Assembly (NCBI GenBank): GCA_013180625.2
Contig: SNVD02012212.1
Location: forward strand, 62,001 to 126,000
Length of the DNA: 64,000 nt
Direction of reading: 5' to 3'
From: Boswellia sacra
Lineage: Eukaryota > Streptophyta > Magnoliopsida > Sapindales > Burseraceae
Part shown: piece after piece, positions 10,934 through 22,797 of the stretch
Numbering within the stretch: position 1 is the stretch's first letter
Layout: each line of letters opens with the position of its first letter
Notes under the pieces: generated by a model
What the model was told of the DNA's origin: nothing
Databases searched by the model: none
The model's input: only the letters and a program-made list of their open reading frames with translations
Translations under genes and position numbers: made by a program

Positions 10934-13383
10934 GATGAGTTTGCTTCGAATCAATGGAATTGTTGTCAAATTAAAATTAAATGAAGAGAAAGAAAGAAAG
11001 TTTGCTTTTTGTCTGTTTATTTTCGTGGGAAAGGGGAAACCGAGCCGACTGGTGTGCGGTGGCCGTTTTCCCAATTGCAATTACAATTACGGTGCCAGCC
11101 TAATCCCAAAATTACACTTTGCCGCGCAATCTTACAGTGCAAAATGTTCGTTGGGTTCGGATACGATAAGGATAATTTGGTCTTGCTAAAATATTATTAT
11201 GAGAAGTAAAATTAAAAAGCTATATTCCCTATTAATTTGACCACAATTTCCGGATTATTATTTTATTTTCAAAATTATTTAATTAGAAGTGATTATAATA
11301 CAAAGAATAAGTAAAATGAAAACATAAGTATTGCTCTATTTTATTTTTGAAATTTTCAATATAGGGAAATTAATTTTTAAAATGATCAATGTTACCTTTT
11401 TTTTTTTTTTTTTTAAAGTTCAAACAAGAAGTGAGAGTTAACTTGCGATGAAGAACAAAAGATCAACAAACCGGGGAGATATTTCGCATTGCTCGATCAG
11501 CCCTCCAACTGCCAAGGAGTGAACCCAAACAGGGCCATGGACCTGACGGTCCAAAGAGAATAAAAATTAAGCCTCATCTATAGTTTCAGGCCTATTAAGA
11601 GGCCCACAAAGTTTTGAAATGAATAGCTAATGAAAAAGCAAAGGAAAATAGTATCCAATGAAAAAGCAATGAACACTTTAACACATTTTTTCTTAATAAA
11701 TTTTACATTTGTTTGCTCTTTGTTCTGTTTTTTTTTATCGTATCTTCAATTGGATATACATAGGAAATGTCCAAATAATTTCTTCCATGGGGAAGAAAAA
11801 CCCCAGATATACATTTGTTGACGTGGCTGCCAAAGTTTGTAGTAGCTATAGTAATCACTCTAGGAAAGAAAAATCATCTTTTCAATCGTTTTTTCTTCTT
11901 AAAACAATTTGGTGAAATTTTTCTCTGTTTATGTCTTTTTTAAAAAGAAGAAAGTTCCTAGGTGACCTCAGTTGTACTGGTGGAAGCATTTCCTCATTTT
12001 ATTCTATTCATCTTGTTATTTATTTGGATATGGCAAATGGGGATCCTATAATTGCAGTTCAGAAAATCCAACATTAGATTTCTTTTGAGGCAATCCCGCT
12101 ATCATAGAAAAAGAACAAAGATGCTTGTTTATTTATTACTTATCACGTGTTCCAAGCTATGAAAGCACACAGTAGCAAATATGAAAATGGAGAAAAAATT
12201 TATAAAAGGTGGTAAACGACAATGAGATGTTGACAAAATCAGGTAAGCAACGTAGCATCATGATCGTATAATAATTAACAAATCAAAACCAGCACAATCA
12301 AAGCATTGATATTTGTGTAAACAAGAGTTAACATGTAACGAGTCATACTAGACTTCACTTTTTAGGTTCAAAGAAAAACAGAAATGATTTTACGCCACCC
12401 AAGCAATCAAAGCAATAATGCAGTCCATTGGTTGAATGGCTATGAGATGATAAAATTATGAAAAGTTCCCCCTTTCATCTCATAAAGTCATAAACTCCGT
12501 TCACTGGTATGACCAGAATTCACCAGAGTGATTGAATAGATGTATCAATAGTAGCTGTCCCTGTCCTTTCATGCATGTAAAGCTAAGCCATTGGCCTGGT
12601 AGGATGTTTCCCATCATGTTCTTTAAGACAAGAACACACAAAAGTACAAACACCTCTTTGATTTACAGATAGCTTCCAGCTTCCTTGTACACATACATAC
12701 ACACAGGATTTACATTTGGATTTGGCTCACTTTGGCATTTTGAAATTGGAACAAGGTTTGAGAATTGAGACCAGCAGGTAAAACAGAATTTTTAGTTACC
12801 ATGTGAAAAGTCCCATATCTCAATCCTTATTTAGAGATTGCATCGATCTACTTTTCATTCAAGTTAGAATAGTCAAATCTCAAGTAATCGTTCATGATAT
12901 CTGATGTGTGGGCGTGCAGTAGTTCGCTCTATATACAATTTGAGCACCCTGACAGATCAAGCCTGCAAGAAAAGTTCCTTTGAGTTGAGCTGACTATATG
13001 AATGCACCAAATTTTGCATTCTGGATCTCAGCTCTGAGATGGTGGTAACCCACCAAAGACCAATGCAGAAAACTGCATGGTAGGAGTAAAACACTTCACC
13101 ATTGAGCAAAAAATGGCATTGCATCAGATACATCTATTCAATTACCAAATCATAAGACCAAACTAAACCTTTTTTGCACAAAGAGAAGCGTGGCGATATT
13201 TGTAGAAGTATGGTGCAAAACTGTACCAGTTTGTCACATAAATAAATCGGGTTAATTTCAATTACCAACTTCAGACCAATTTACACTGGCTAATTGCTTG
13301 AACAAATCAAAGAAATAAAAACTTTGAAAGAATACAAAAAAATAAAAAATAAAAAAAAATAAAATACATTGCCAAATTCTCTC
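10934..13383. other. Intergenic region between the AIP2-like and F-box genes
   Basis: 10934-11100 is the likely promoter and 5' UTR of the minus-strand AIP2-like gene. 12600-13383 probably holds the 3' UTR of the minus-strand F-box gene. The rest is AT-rich with homopolymer runs, for example T-rich at 11398-11415. No coding region or RNA gene was recognised. Confidence 0.55.
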
Positions 13384-14631
13384 TCATACAGCAGCCTCAA
13401 TCCTTGGCTCAAATGAGAACGCAGATGTGAACTCTACCGCTTCACCATTCATATAACATCTGGGCAAATCGACCCATTCATTAGCCACCAAATCACATAA
13501 AACATAACTGAAATGCTCGGCAGAGTTTAAGCAGATAAACATCTGGTCACCAGCCCCAACACAGTTTATATCCACCTTCTTGCCATAAAACTCATGCGAC
13601 ATTGCTGGAGGCATTGCTGCAATCTGCTGCCAGGACCCCTTATCCTGATCAAATCTCCAAACTCTAAGACTGGCACTTTCAAGAAATTCTGATAACACAA
13701 CAACCAGCAGCTCTCCTCTGCATTCCACTACATCGATTGAGTACTCAGAAAAGACTGGCAACAGCCGTGGGTAATCAGAGAAGCTCTTGCGCGTCAGATT
13801 GCAGGCCACAATTATTCCGGATGAGCTGAGGAAATAAACAATTTCCTCGCCATCTTTACAAGTAATGACTGATGAGTATTGCTTGGATGGGCTTCTTTGC
13901 ATGTTTGTAGCCACTACATTACCGGCTTTGCTAAGGAAGTAGACAGCATTATCATCATCATCATTGGAGTCAACTTCCAAAGTTTCGTCAACCTTTCTAC
14001 TCAACAAAATCTCTTCTTCCCAGCAATTAACACTTGAGTTGTAGACTTTGTATGAGAGTTTTGGAAGTTCACCAAACACTAACACAAGCTTGTAAGAGCC
14101 GTCATATTTGGAATTTGTAGTCATGACGATGGCATGAAGAGATTGATTTTCTGGGGTAAGAATAAGATCCTGAGAAGGGAGTTCGTGACAGGACCCTGTC
14201 ACAGGATTGCAAATAATGAAGTTTCCTGATGCATTTCGGAAACAGACCAAACCACCAGATGCCGCAACAGGCATGTAGTCAGATTTAAAGCTCTGCCGGA
14301 GAAGAGGTGGATGATTGAGTTTTTTCCAACCTTTTTCAGCAGAATCAAAAATAATTGAATGGTTGAGATGGTGATCAACCATTAAGAACCATGGATCTCG
14401 GGAAGGAATCTGAGAGCAGGCAAGCTTGAAACTTGCAGAAGCTGCAACCGATTTCCATCTCTTGCACACTGAACTAAGGCGGAAGAATGTGGAGGTGGGT
14501 AGCCATGATAAGACCCTTTCAAGAAGATCTTGATTGAGCTCATCCATGGAGAAGCTTGAAACCTCTCCATTTTCTTCCGGTGACCTTCTCTTCCGAGATG
14601 GCCTTGAAACCAAGCAATCATGAAGCTCCAT
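13384..14631 (-). CDS. F-box protein (F-box/kelch-like), CDS in one exon
   Basis: Uninterrupted frame of 415 residues starting at the ATG at 14631. An F-box lies near residues 30-75, with DLLERVLSWLPTSTFFRLSS followed by VCKRWKSV. This is the motif that binds SKP1 in SCF ubiquitin ligases. The C-terminal ~320 residues contain repeated beta-strand-like segments (WFLMVDHHLNHSIIFD, GLVCFRNASGNFIICNPVTG, LLVVVLSEFLESASLRVWRF) typical of kelch or F-box-associated domains of substrate receptors. An acidic run of Asp and Asn sits near residue 220. It resembles the single-exon At5g43190/At3g61590 group from memory, but the exact orthologue is uncertain. Its substrate is unknown. An upstream 5'-UTR intron and a TATA box support expression. 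Confidence 0.85.
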   Translation of the reverse strand: MELHDCLVSRPSRKRRSPEENGEVSSFSMDELNQDLLERVLSWLPTSTFFRLSSVCKRWKSVAASASFKLACSQIPSRDPWFLMVDHHLNHSIIFDSAEKGWKKLNHPPLLRQSFKSDYMPVAASGGLVCFRNASGNFIICNPVTGSCHELPSQDLILTPENQSLHAIVMTTNSKYDGSYKLVLVFGELPKLSYKVYNSSVNCWEEEILLSRKVDETLEVDSNDDDDNAVYFLSKAGNVVATNMQRSPSKQYSSVITCKDGEEIVYFLSSSGIIVACNLTRKSFSDYPRLLPVFSEYSIDVVECRGELLVVVLSEFLESASLRVWRFDQDKGSWQQIAAMPPAMSHEFYGKKVDINCVGAGDQMFICLNSAEHFSYVLCDLVANEWVDLPRCYMNGEAVEFTSAFSFEPRIEAAV

Positions 14632-14661
14632 TGATTATATTATACACTTAGTGACAAATAA

Positions 14662-15460
14662 CTGCAACAGCAAAAGAGAGCAATTTTATTAACAGAAGGC
14701 AACAAGTCAAATCTAACCATATCATAAATAAGCATAACAAGCAAAACTAGACTTCCGTATAATTTGACAACCTAACTAACAATGTATGCACTTAAAACTA
14801 CTCCACTTAATGCAAACCACCTAGAATATCACAAATCATGGCTTCTTCCGTATAAATACATGAAGCTGAAAACTTCTGTATGGGCAATAGATTACAAATG
14901 AAAAGCAATATACTGATTAAAAGTGGAACAAGGTAGATAAAAGTACCCTGATGTACAGGACAGTAATGAATAGCAGCATGAGAATGGCTTAGAATATTGA
15001 CAACCCAATAAAAGTTACAGGATTTAGAACATTCCCGTTTCCACTAAATTCCACTTCCAAAGCTGTAAACAAACGCAGAGTAATGGAATTCCCTCTTTCT
15101 ATTATTTTAACTTCTTTAAGTGAACAAAAAATTTGGCTCAAGCCCCCTCTATTTCTACATTTGCAAAGTAGATTCTGTCAAGACAAATATAATAAGAATG
15201 AACATTTCTACCTAACCTTTTGCTCTTTACAAATCTTAACAAAAATGAGAACTTTCAAACAGAGAATAAACGCAATCATTCATCTTTGCAGATAAATGAA
15301 ACACAGTTTTGAGTTAATGCAACAAAAAGCAAACAAAATCACAACAAATAAACCCATAATGAGAAACTCAAGAAAGATAAGAGAAGTACATGAGGCATGG
15401 AACCAAAAAACACAAATAATGAAGAAAGATGAACAAGATAAGTACATAAAGAAAACTTAC
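14662..15460 (-). other. Predicted 5'-UTR intron of the F-box gene
   Basis: The minus strand has a strong donor GTAAGTTT at 15460 and an acceptor TTGCAG ending at 14662. The acceptor lies 30 bases upstream of the F-box ATG. The ~800-base interval is AT-rich and non-coding. A TATA box about 170 bases upstream of the donor fits a short non-coding first exon. Confidence 0.55.
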
Positions 15461-15627
15461 TTGGAAGGGTGGTTGCTGAATGAATGGAAGGATTGCGAAG
15501 AGTAATGAGAAGGGTGGAGTAAGGAGGCGACTATAAAGAGAGACAAGGCAAGAAACAAAAGAGAGATAAAGCGAAGGGACGTGAAAGTGAAGTGAGGAAG
15601 GGAGGTAGGAAGCTTCCTGGGTAGCTC

Positions 15628-15635
15628 TTTTTATA
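15628..15635 (-). promoter_or_regulatory. TATA box of the F-box gene
   Basis: The minus strand reads CTTATAAAAAGAGC. The TATAAAAA core would place transcription start near 15600, upstream of the predicted 5'-UTR donor at 15461. Confidence 0.5.
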
Positions 15636-17242
15636 AGCGTTGACACTTAAAACGAATACAAACACACGATGGGGTTGGGCTGGTTGCACTTGCACAACAA
15701 AAAACGCAAACAGAATCACTCACAAAGAAGAGGAAAGCAAAGCAAAGCAAAGCAAGCAGCGAAGCACACACTCACTCAGTGTAGTTGACTCCCTTCTCTC
15801 TTTCATTTGTCTTTTGTTTTTTCTTTTTGATTTTCTTTTTAGCTAGCTTGGTGGATAAATTAAAGATAGAGTGACAGTGGCATTGGATTCTGGGTGGGGT
15901 TGGCATCTCTATTCTATCTAAACAAACCAAAAGCCCAAGGAACAGCGCCACTTTAAACATAAAAGAAAGAGAAAACACACGTAAACAACTGGTAAAGTGA
16001 CCGCAGGCATTGGTTTGTATTTTGTCAAAGAGGGTTTCTGCTCTGCTGCTGACCTTTCTAAAGTAAAAGCTATAACCCTTCTCTCTGTTTCTTTCTTCGC
16101 CTCCTCCTCCTCGTTTGGGAATCTTTACTCTCTTTCTCTCTCCTTTGCTTTGAGCTTTGTATCTGTAAGTCAATGCCCAGAATTTATTCCCAACCTAATT
16201 TTATTTATTTATAGTAGAAAACCTAAAGACACAAAAGCCGCTAATCACGACCTCTTTTTCTCATGTTTCCAAATAGTCTACTACTATTAACGCCAAAGCA
16301 GAGATCTCGATGCCAATTCCCGTTTCATTCATTTTACCCATTTTTTTAATATTCCTCTTCACTTCAAAATCTACATATCTAAATTAATATTAAAAAAGTT
16401 TTACTACATATCTTAAAATATTGCTTTTTCCCCTTTTATTTTGTTTTGATTAGGGCATAGTTGTACAACTAATAGATCGTTTAATTTCATTGATGATGGA
16501 GTTACAAATTTTACATGTTTCAAACCCCCTTGCATCATCCTTACAAGTTTATCAATTATTGAAGCTTTTTCTCTTTTTGTAGTAATACTATATATTATAT
16601 GCTAGGCAATGCTACACTTACAACCGATTGCATACAATCTAAGTTGATAAAATTTTACCGGAGGAAGAAAAACAAAAAACAAAAAATAGAAATTATATGT
16701 CTAGTAGAATTTTGTCAAGTCAAATTGTAAGCAGTTAATTGTAAGATTTGATTATAGTATTATTCTAAAAATCCGGAAGAATAGATGCAAAACAAAAATA
16801 AATATAGTAATACACTACTAGAATACTCTAAAATAGTGCTACAGTAGTTTGCTGAAGTAACCTAGCCAAATAATTAATTGCTACAACAATTTATGTGAAT
16901 AGGATCTCGTGAATAGTGTATCTGTGAAATAGTGTTATAACAGCATTGAGTGAACAGTATCATGAACAATATTGTGAAAAGTACTATTAATAAACAGTAA
17001 CTTAAAACAAGCCAAGATGTGTAAAATATTACTGGATTAAAAACCAAATTCTACACCTCTAGAAGAAATCTTCTAGTGCAACCAAGTTAATGCCATTTTG
17101 ATTCCTAAGGTTCAATGACAAATTTCCCAACTTGAGATACACTCCCATTAGAAAATTTAAACAACAATAAAACTCAAATACATACAAATATATACATACA
17201 TACAAATACATATATACATACATACATATATATATCATACAT

Positions 17243-17287
<45 letters not shown>

Positions 17288-18931
17288 TAAAACAAAGGAA
17301 GAAGAATGATAGGAATTCATATGACTCAAAGGCTCTCACATCTCTATATTTATAAGTATCTGACCTAATTAATCTGCTGAGTGATATTCTCATCTGTTTC
17401 ATATCCGCTTATGGATTGAATGAGTGTAAAACTAACTATGCAAAACTCATTGTAATCACGACTTAGTCGTGCATAAGTAACTAATACTATTATGACAAAT
17501 ATGTAACTCATACATTATTTAAATTGGTTGCGAGACTAATTTAAATTTAATGTAATTAATTTAAAATTTAACCTAAATTTCAAATTAAAACAAGCCTACT
17601 AAGTCCTTCAATCCAAAAGAAGTCCAAAAGAAGCCCAAAAAAAGTAATCCAAGCCCACACCTACATATACATGAGGGTTTGAGTATTTGAAATACTTATT
17701 CTTTATACCAACAAATATAACTCACCTTTAGAAAAACTAAATAGACCCTAACTTAAACGCTAGAAAACAATCCTAGTCAACATGATGTTTGTCTATTATT
17801 AAGAAGGGACCACAATAAACATATACGAGTGATCCCCTGGGCAACACCAATACTATACTCAAAGAATATCAGACCACGTGGATCCTCAATGAATTCTCAG
17901 AATTGGCCTCATGCTCAACTGGTATAGATACAGCTAGAAATAAGCTTGGAGGCCAAAGAAATCACTCACATGAAAGGATGAATATCCAAGATATGATATA
18001 TGTGCTATAAGGGTTATAAAAGAAAGGATTTGAGGCTTAGCAAGGGGTTGAAATCCTAAAAAATACCCTAAAATTTCTCAAAGTTTAAGGTTTCTAACCT
18101 TGGACTTCATAAAATCAGCATTTTTTCTACCAACTACAACATTATTTCATCATTAAATGTCATTTCATTGATTTTATTATATGGAAAATTCCCCCACTTC
18201 CCATTTTACACCCAATAGTTACTCAAAAAGTAGACTTGATCATCGGAAGGTTATGTCAGTAAAAAAAAACAAATGCCCACTACTATTTTGGCTATCTTGT
18301 AGTTTCATTTCAATCCAAAACTCATTTTATGAACTCGTGTACTCAACTTCAAGGAGACAATATCTCATTAGGTTTTGAACTCAATCTTTAAAGTGAAGTC
18401 TTTTTTTTTTTTTATTTCATCTACTATTCTCATTAGGCACATAAATGAGGAGTTGTATGAGATGAAAATCTCATGTATGTTTCTAGAATGAAGAATCCTT
18501 TGGCTCGAACAATAACCATAATAAATATCAGCTTAATTCGAAGGAAATTATATGGAAACTTTACAAAATTATTATGAAGCTATGCGACTAAAGATGATCC
18601 CTATAATCAAAGCTATGTACTCTCAACATATAATCCTCACAAGGAATGAAGAACATACAAAAGCTTTAGAATATTATTTTCAAGCATTAAAATGAAACTC
18701 ATTCTTATCATAAGCTTCTAATAATGTAATTGTGATATGTCATTATGTACGACTATCTCGACTACAAAAAGAAAAAGAGGAAGAAAGAGCAAATACACTA
18801 ATCACTCATTTTATACAGTGATATAGGTCTACATCAAGATGTATCTCCCGTATTGGTTTGTCTCAACTTTTGGCATCAATAATGATAAATAATGTTTTTC
18901 TAATATATATAATAATAACATCCATGATTTT
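15636..18931. other. Intergenic and degenerate repeat DNA
   Basis: It includes AAAGC-type short repeats near 15730-15755 and a CT-rich stretch near 16090-16140. Near 16890-17000 lie recurrent GTGAATAGT/GTGAACAGT words, also seen at 26770-26860 and 38750-38850 in the large element's LTRs. No intact gene was found. 16800-18930 may be old retroelement sequence, but no domain could be read. Confidence 0.45.
17188..17284. repeat. CATA/TA microsatellite
   Basis: ATACATACAT units pass into an uninterrupted (AT)n run ending near 17284. Apparent open frames over it are low-complexity Tyr/Ile artefacts. Confidence 0.9.
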
Positions 18932-19240
18932 TGTTGATGCCAAAATTGGATCAACATCAAAAGACATGCAATATGAGATCGAATCACATATCCGCTAAGG
19001 AAAATACAACAATAACTCTTGAAACCCAGTGGTCCATGATTCGTTCCTTGAGATTGCGCTCCAAGTTTGTCGTTCTCTCGCTTTTATCAACCTTCTTGGT
19101 GAATTTATTTCAACTACAAAACACACAAACTGAGTGAGTGCTGGGATCCCCTTGGCCTTGGCCCTCTAACGCTCAAGTAAGTTATGAGGAGTAATATTTT
19201 AGGCAGATAATGCAAATGAAAGAGCTACAAGCCAAGCACA

Positions 19241-21145
19241 TGTTAGCCCTAAGGTTACATAATAATTTTGATGATAACAATACACATTGATTAATTGAGA
19301 TTTACTAACATGTTTATTTATGTGAAAGAGTAAGATCATTAAAATAATTGTAAAATTAAGAAGAGGCTTATTAAAATGAAGTGTTGAAGCTAAGGAGAAG
19401 ACTACATGTTAAAGACACCAAAGTTTAAGAACAAGGTTTGATTCAAGGAATGTGACACATGAGCAATGTTCAATCAATTGGTCATATATTTCTCTACAGA
19501 TGTCCAAATAACGTGATTATTAAACCTTTGAAAAGCTTTCTCAATTTATAACATTTCATATGTTTTAAAGAAATTTAAATTTCAAGTGTAAGGTTGTCCA
19601 AATCATCATGCAAATTGAAAGACAAATAGAAGTAGCTGACATGAGCACCGAATACTCTTTTAGACATATCTTGAGCTAGAAAAATCAAAATGACTTGATT
19701 CTTGCGGCATTGGAAATAGGAAATAATGAAACACATTTTATATGTTTTGAAGAAATTCAAATTTCAAATGAAAGGCTGACATAATTGACATGCAATTCGG
19801 TGGACTGACACAGAGAAGAAAAATCAACTCATATGAGCACCGAATAATGTTTTAACCATATCTTGAGATAGAGATATCCAAATGCTTTGATTCTTAATGT
19901 TTTGGAAAGCTTATTGAAATATGTAGATCTTTTATGTTTTGAAGAAATTCAAATTTCAAACGGAAGGCTAACATAATTATCATTCAATTCCGTGGACTGA
20001 CACAAGAAAGAATAATCAAGTCACATGAGCACTGCATGGTTTTTTGGCCATATCTTAAGCTACAGATATCCAAATGACTTGGTTCTTGATGGGTTGGAAA
20101 TCTTATTAAATTGTGCAGATCTTTTATGTTTTGAAGATTTTCAAATTTCAAATATAACATTGACAAAAATGGCAGACAAGATTACAATTTTTATGCTGGG
20201 TAGAAAATTTGGAGTTAGTGTCTTCACTTGATTAAGTTCTTCCCATTTGCCTATAAAAGGAGCCCTTCTCCCATGCATTCAAGTAGTGCAAGAGAAGCAT
20301 CTATCAAGTAAAAAACAAGATAAATATCAAGTCTAGAGGGTTTTATATTCTTTATCCACTCTTTGAAGAGAGTTGTACTTTTGTTGTAAAAATTTACTTT
20401 GTTCTTGTGTTGTGGTGAGAGTGAGATCTTCTTGTAAAGAATAAAAGTTATCTTTGAGAGAACTCTTTTCTTGGTGAGTTTGTTCATCAAGAAGAACTCT
20501 TGGTGTGGTGTTATCAAAGGTTAAAGGAAGTTGCCTTGGTGAGGTTGTTCATCAAGAAGAACTCTTGGTGTGGTGTTATCAAGAGTTGAAGGAAAGTTGC
20601 CTTGGTAAGGTTGTTCATCAAGAAGAACTCTTGGTATGGTGTTATCAAGGGTTGAAGGAAGTTGCCTTGGTGAGGTTGTTCATCAAGAAGAACTCTTGGT
20701 GTGGTGTTATCAAGGGTTGAAGGAAGTTGCCTTAGTGAGGTTGTTCATCAAGAAGAACTCTTGGTGTAGTGTTATTAAGGGTTGGAAGAAAAAGTCTTGG
20801 TGAGGTTGCTCATCAAGCAAGTTGTAAATATTTCTACAACTTAGTGGAAAGCTTAGCTCGTGGAGCTAGGAGTCTGTGGACGTAGGCAAGGTTTGCCGAA
20901 CCACGTAAATCGAGTTTGCACTCTCTCTATCCCTATACTCTTTACATTTACTTGCACTTGTGATTGTTCATTATTATTATTCTCTTGATTGCATCTTTGA
21001 TAAATTCTAATTTCATCTTCTTCACCTTTATTCTCAAAGAAAGAGTAAAACTAATTTGATCTTTCAAGAAAAGTTTTCTAAATCCGTTTTGATAAATAAA
21101 AACCCAATTCACCCCCCTTATTGGGTTGCCATACCTGGGTCAACA
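19241..21145 (+). repeat. 5' LTR of the Copia element
   Basis: 1905 bp, TGTTAGCCCT...GGGTCAACA. It contains two kinds of internal tandem repeat: a degenerate ~175-bp unit at about 19560-20170 and a ~63-bp minisatellite at about 20470-20815. A sequence TATAAAAGG near 20253 is a possible promoter TATA box. Confidence 0.92.
20470..20815 (+). repeat. ~63-bp minisatellite inside the Copia LTR
   Basis: Units centred on AGAACTCTTGGTGTGGTGTT, each followed by a GTTGAAGGAAGTTGCC-type segment and GTTGTTCATCAAG, repeat about five times. The matching arrays in the 3' LTR (about 26100-26380) and the solo LTR (about 56060-56350, reverse) have about four units. Confidence 0.88.
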
Positions 21146-21147
21146 AG

Positions 21148-21159
21148 TGGTATCAGAGC
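21148..21159 (+). promoter_or_regulatory. Primer-binding site (initiator tRNA-Met) of the Copia element
   Basis: TGGTATCAGAGC lies two bases after the 5' LTR end, complementary to the initiator tRNA-Met 3' end. Confidence 0.92.
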
Positions 21160-21201
21160 AAGGTTACTCATTTTTTTTTAAATCTTAACCGATTTTGAGC
21201 T

Positions 21202-22797
21202 ATGACTACTTTTAATTCAACTTCATATGTTGAGGGACTTTCTATCTCTAGACCTCTATTTTTTAATAGAAGTGATTATTCTTATTGGAAAACTAAAATG
21301 AGTATTTTTTTAAAATCTTTTGATTATGATTTGTGGTCTATTGTTTTAGAAGGACCTTTTGTTCCTACCAAAATTGAAAATGGGGAATGCATGCTTAAAG
21401 AACCTAAAGAGTTTAGTGAAGATGATAAAAAGAAATTGAGTTTGAATGCTAAAGCTATGAATACGTTATATTGTGCTCTAGATAGAAATGAGTTTAATAG
21501 AATATCTACTTGTTCTACGGCACAAGAAATATGGCACACACTTGAAGTAACTCATGAAGGAACTAGTCAAGTTAAAGAATCCAAAATTAGTATGCTAGTT
21601 CATAGTTATGAGCTTTTTAAGATGAAATCGGATGAATCAATTTCTGAAATATTTTCTAGATTTACGGATATTATTAATAGTTTGAAATCTCTTGGTAAAT
21701 CTTATTCTAATGTTGAAATGGTGAGAAAGATTCTTAGGTGTCTACCAAAATCTTGGGAGCCAAAGGTGACGGCAATTCAAGAAGCAAAGGACCTCACCAA
21801 ACTACCATTAGAAGAACTTATGGGTTCTCTCATGACTCATGAAATTACCTTGAAGGAGAATGAAGAAGATTTCAAGAAAAAGAAAAATATCGCTTTCAAA
21901 TCTTCAACAAAAGAAGATGATAAGTCCGACGAAGAAGGAGACGATGAAGATCTTGCATTCATCACAAGAAAGCTAAAAGGGATGATTAGAAGAAACCAAG
22001 GATTCAAGAAGAATTCTAGAAGGGAGTACAAAGGGCAAAGCTCAAAGCAAGATAAGAAAAATGATCAAGTCATTTGCTATGAGTGCAAGAAACCGGGACA
22101 TGTAAAGATGGATTGTCCTTACTTCAAGAGTCAAAACAAGAAATCCAAGGCAATGAAAGCCACAAATTGGGATGATAGTGAAGCTAGCTCCACCGAAGAA
22201 GAAGATTACGAAGTGGCAAACATGTGCTTCATGGCTTTAAGTGAAGATGAGGTAAGTATTCTAAACTATGATCCTAAGCTTTCATATGATGAATTACTTG
22301 AAGCATTCCAAAATTTACATGTGCAAGTTGATAAACAAAATTCAAAAATCAATGCTTTCAAAAAGAAGTCAAAAATCATGTTATCTCAATTAGAAGAGTT
22401 GGTGGAAATAAATGAAGCTTTAGAAAATGAAAATGAAATTTTAAAGCAAAAAGATTTTGAAAGTTTGAAAAGTCAAATACATTTTTTAAAAACTGAAAAT
22501 GAGATTTTAAAACAAAAGGATTTTGATAAATTAGAGAAAGAAAATGTTATTTTGAAAAAGGAAAATAATGACTTAAGAAATATTGTTGATAGTTTTACAA
22601 AAAGCACAAAAAATTTGAATTCTATGTTACAAAACCAAAGGTGTGTTTTTGATAAAAGAGGTTTAGGATATAAAACTCATAAAAATCAAAAGTATTTTAA
22701 AAACTATTTTGTTCATGCATCTTCTAGGAATAATCCTAATCATTCATGTACTTATTGTGGAAGAAAAAGGACACAAAGTGCATTCTTGCTACATTAA
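21202..22797 (+). CDS. Copia gag polyprotein (UBN2-type) with zinc knuckle
   Basis: 531-residue frame from the ATG at 21202, 57 bases after the LTR. Residues ~20-215 form a UBN2/DUF4219-type gag domain, with YSYWKTKMSIFLKS, LWSIVLEG, AQEIWHTLEVTHEGT and ISEIFSRFTDIINSLKSLGK. A Lys/Asp/Glu-rich linker leads to a CCHC knuckle CYECKKPGHVKMDC near residue 293. Residues ~375-480 are a long Leu/Lys/Glu/Asn coiled coil. A second Cys pair, CTYCGRK, begins near residue 520. The frame then slips: sequence continuing the second knuckle lies in another frame from 22760, so gag and pol are no longer joined. Gag assembles the particle and binds element RNA. Confidence 0.88.
   Translation: MTTFNSTSYVEGLSISRPLFFNRSDYSYWKTKMSIFLKSFDYDLWSIVLEGPFVPTKIENGECMLKEPKEFSEDDKKKLSLNAKAMNTLYCALDRNEFNRISTCSTAQEIWHTLEVTHEGTSQVKESKISMLVHSYELFKMKSDESISEIFSRFTDIINSLKSLGKSYSNVEMVRKILRCLPKSWEPKVTAIQEAKDLTKLPLEELMGSLMTHEITLKENEEDFKKKKNIAFKSSTKEDDKSDEEGDDEDLAFITRKLKGMIRRNQGFKKNSRREYKGQSSKQDKKNDQVICYECKKPGHVKMDCPYFKSQNKKSKAMKATNWDDSEASSTEEEDYEVANMCFMALSEDEVSILNYDPKLSYDELLEAFQNLHVQVDKQNSKINAFKKKSKIMLSQLEELVEINEALENENEILKQKDFESLKSQIHFLKTENEILKQKDFDKLEKENVILKKENNDLRNIVDSFTKSTKNLNSMLQNQRCVFDKRGLGYKTHKNQKYFKNYFVHASSRNNPNHSCTYCGRKRTQSAFLLH

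Noticed and set aside
15368..16290. Several short open frames on both strands upstream of the F-box gene
   Set aside because: Low-complexity Ser/Phe/Leu or Lys-rich frames in CT- or AG-rich promoter DNA, with no conserved motif.
17059..17295. Tyr/Ile-rich open frame
   Set aside because: It is a product of the CATA/TA microsatellite.
20505..20720. Regularly spaced repeats that could suggest a CRISPR array or a repeat protein
   Set aside because: This is a head-to-tail minisatellite without unique spacers, inside a plant Copia LTR, and repeated in the other LTRs.
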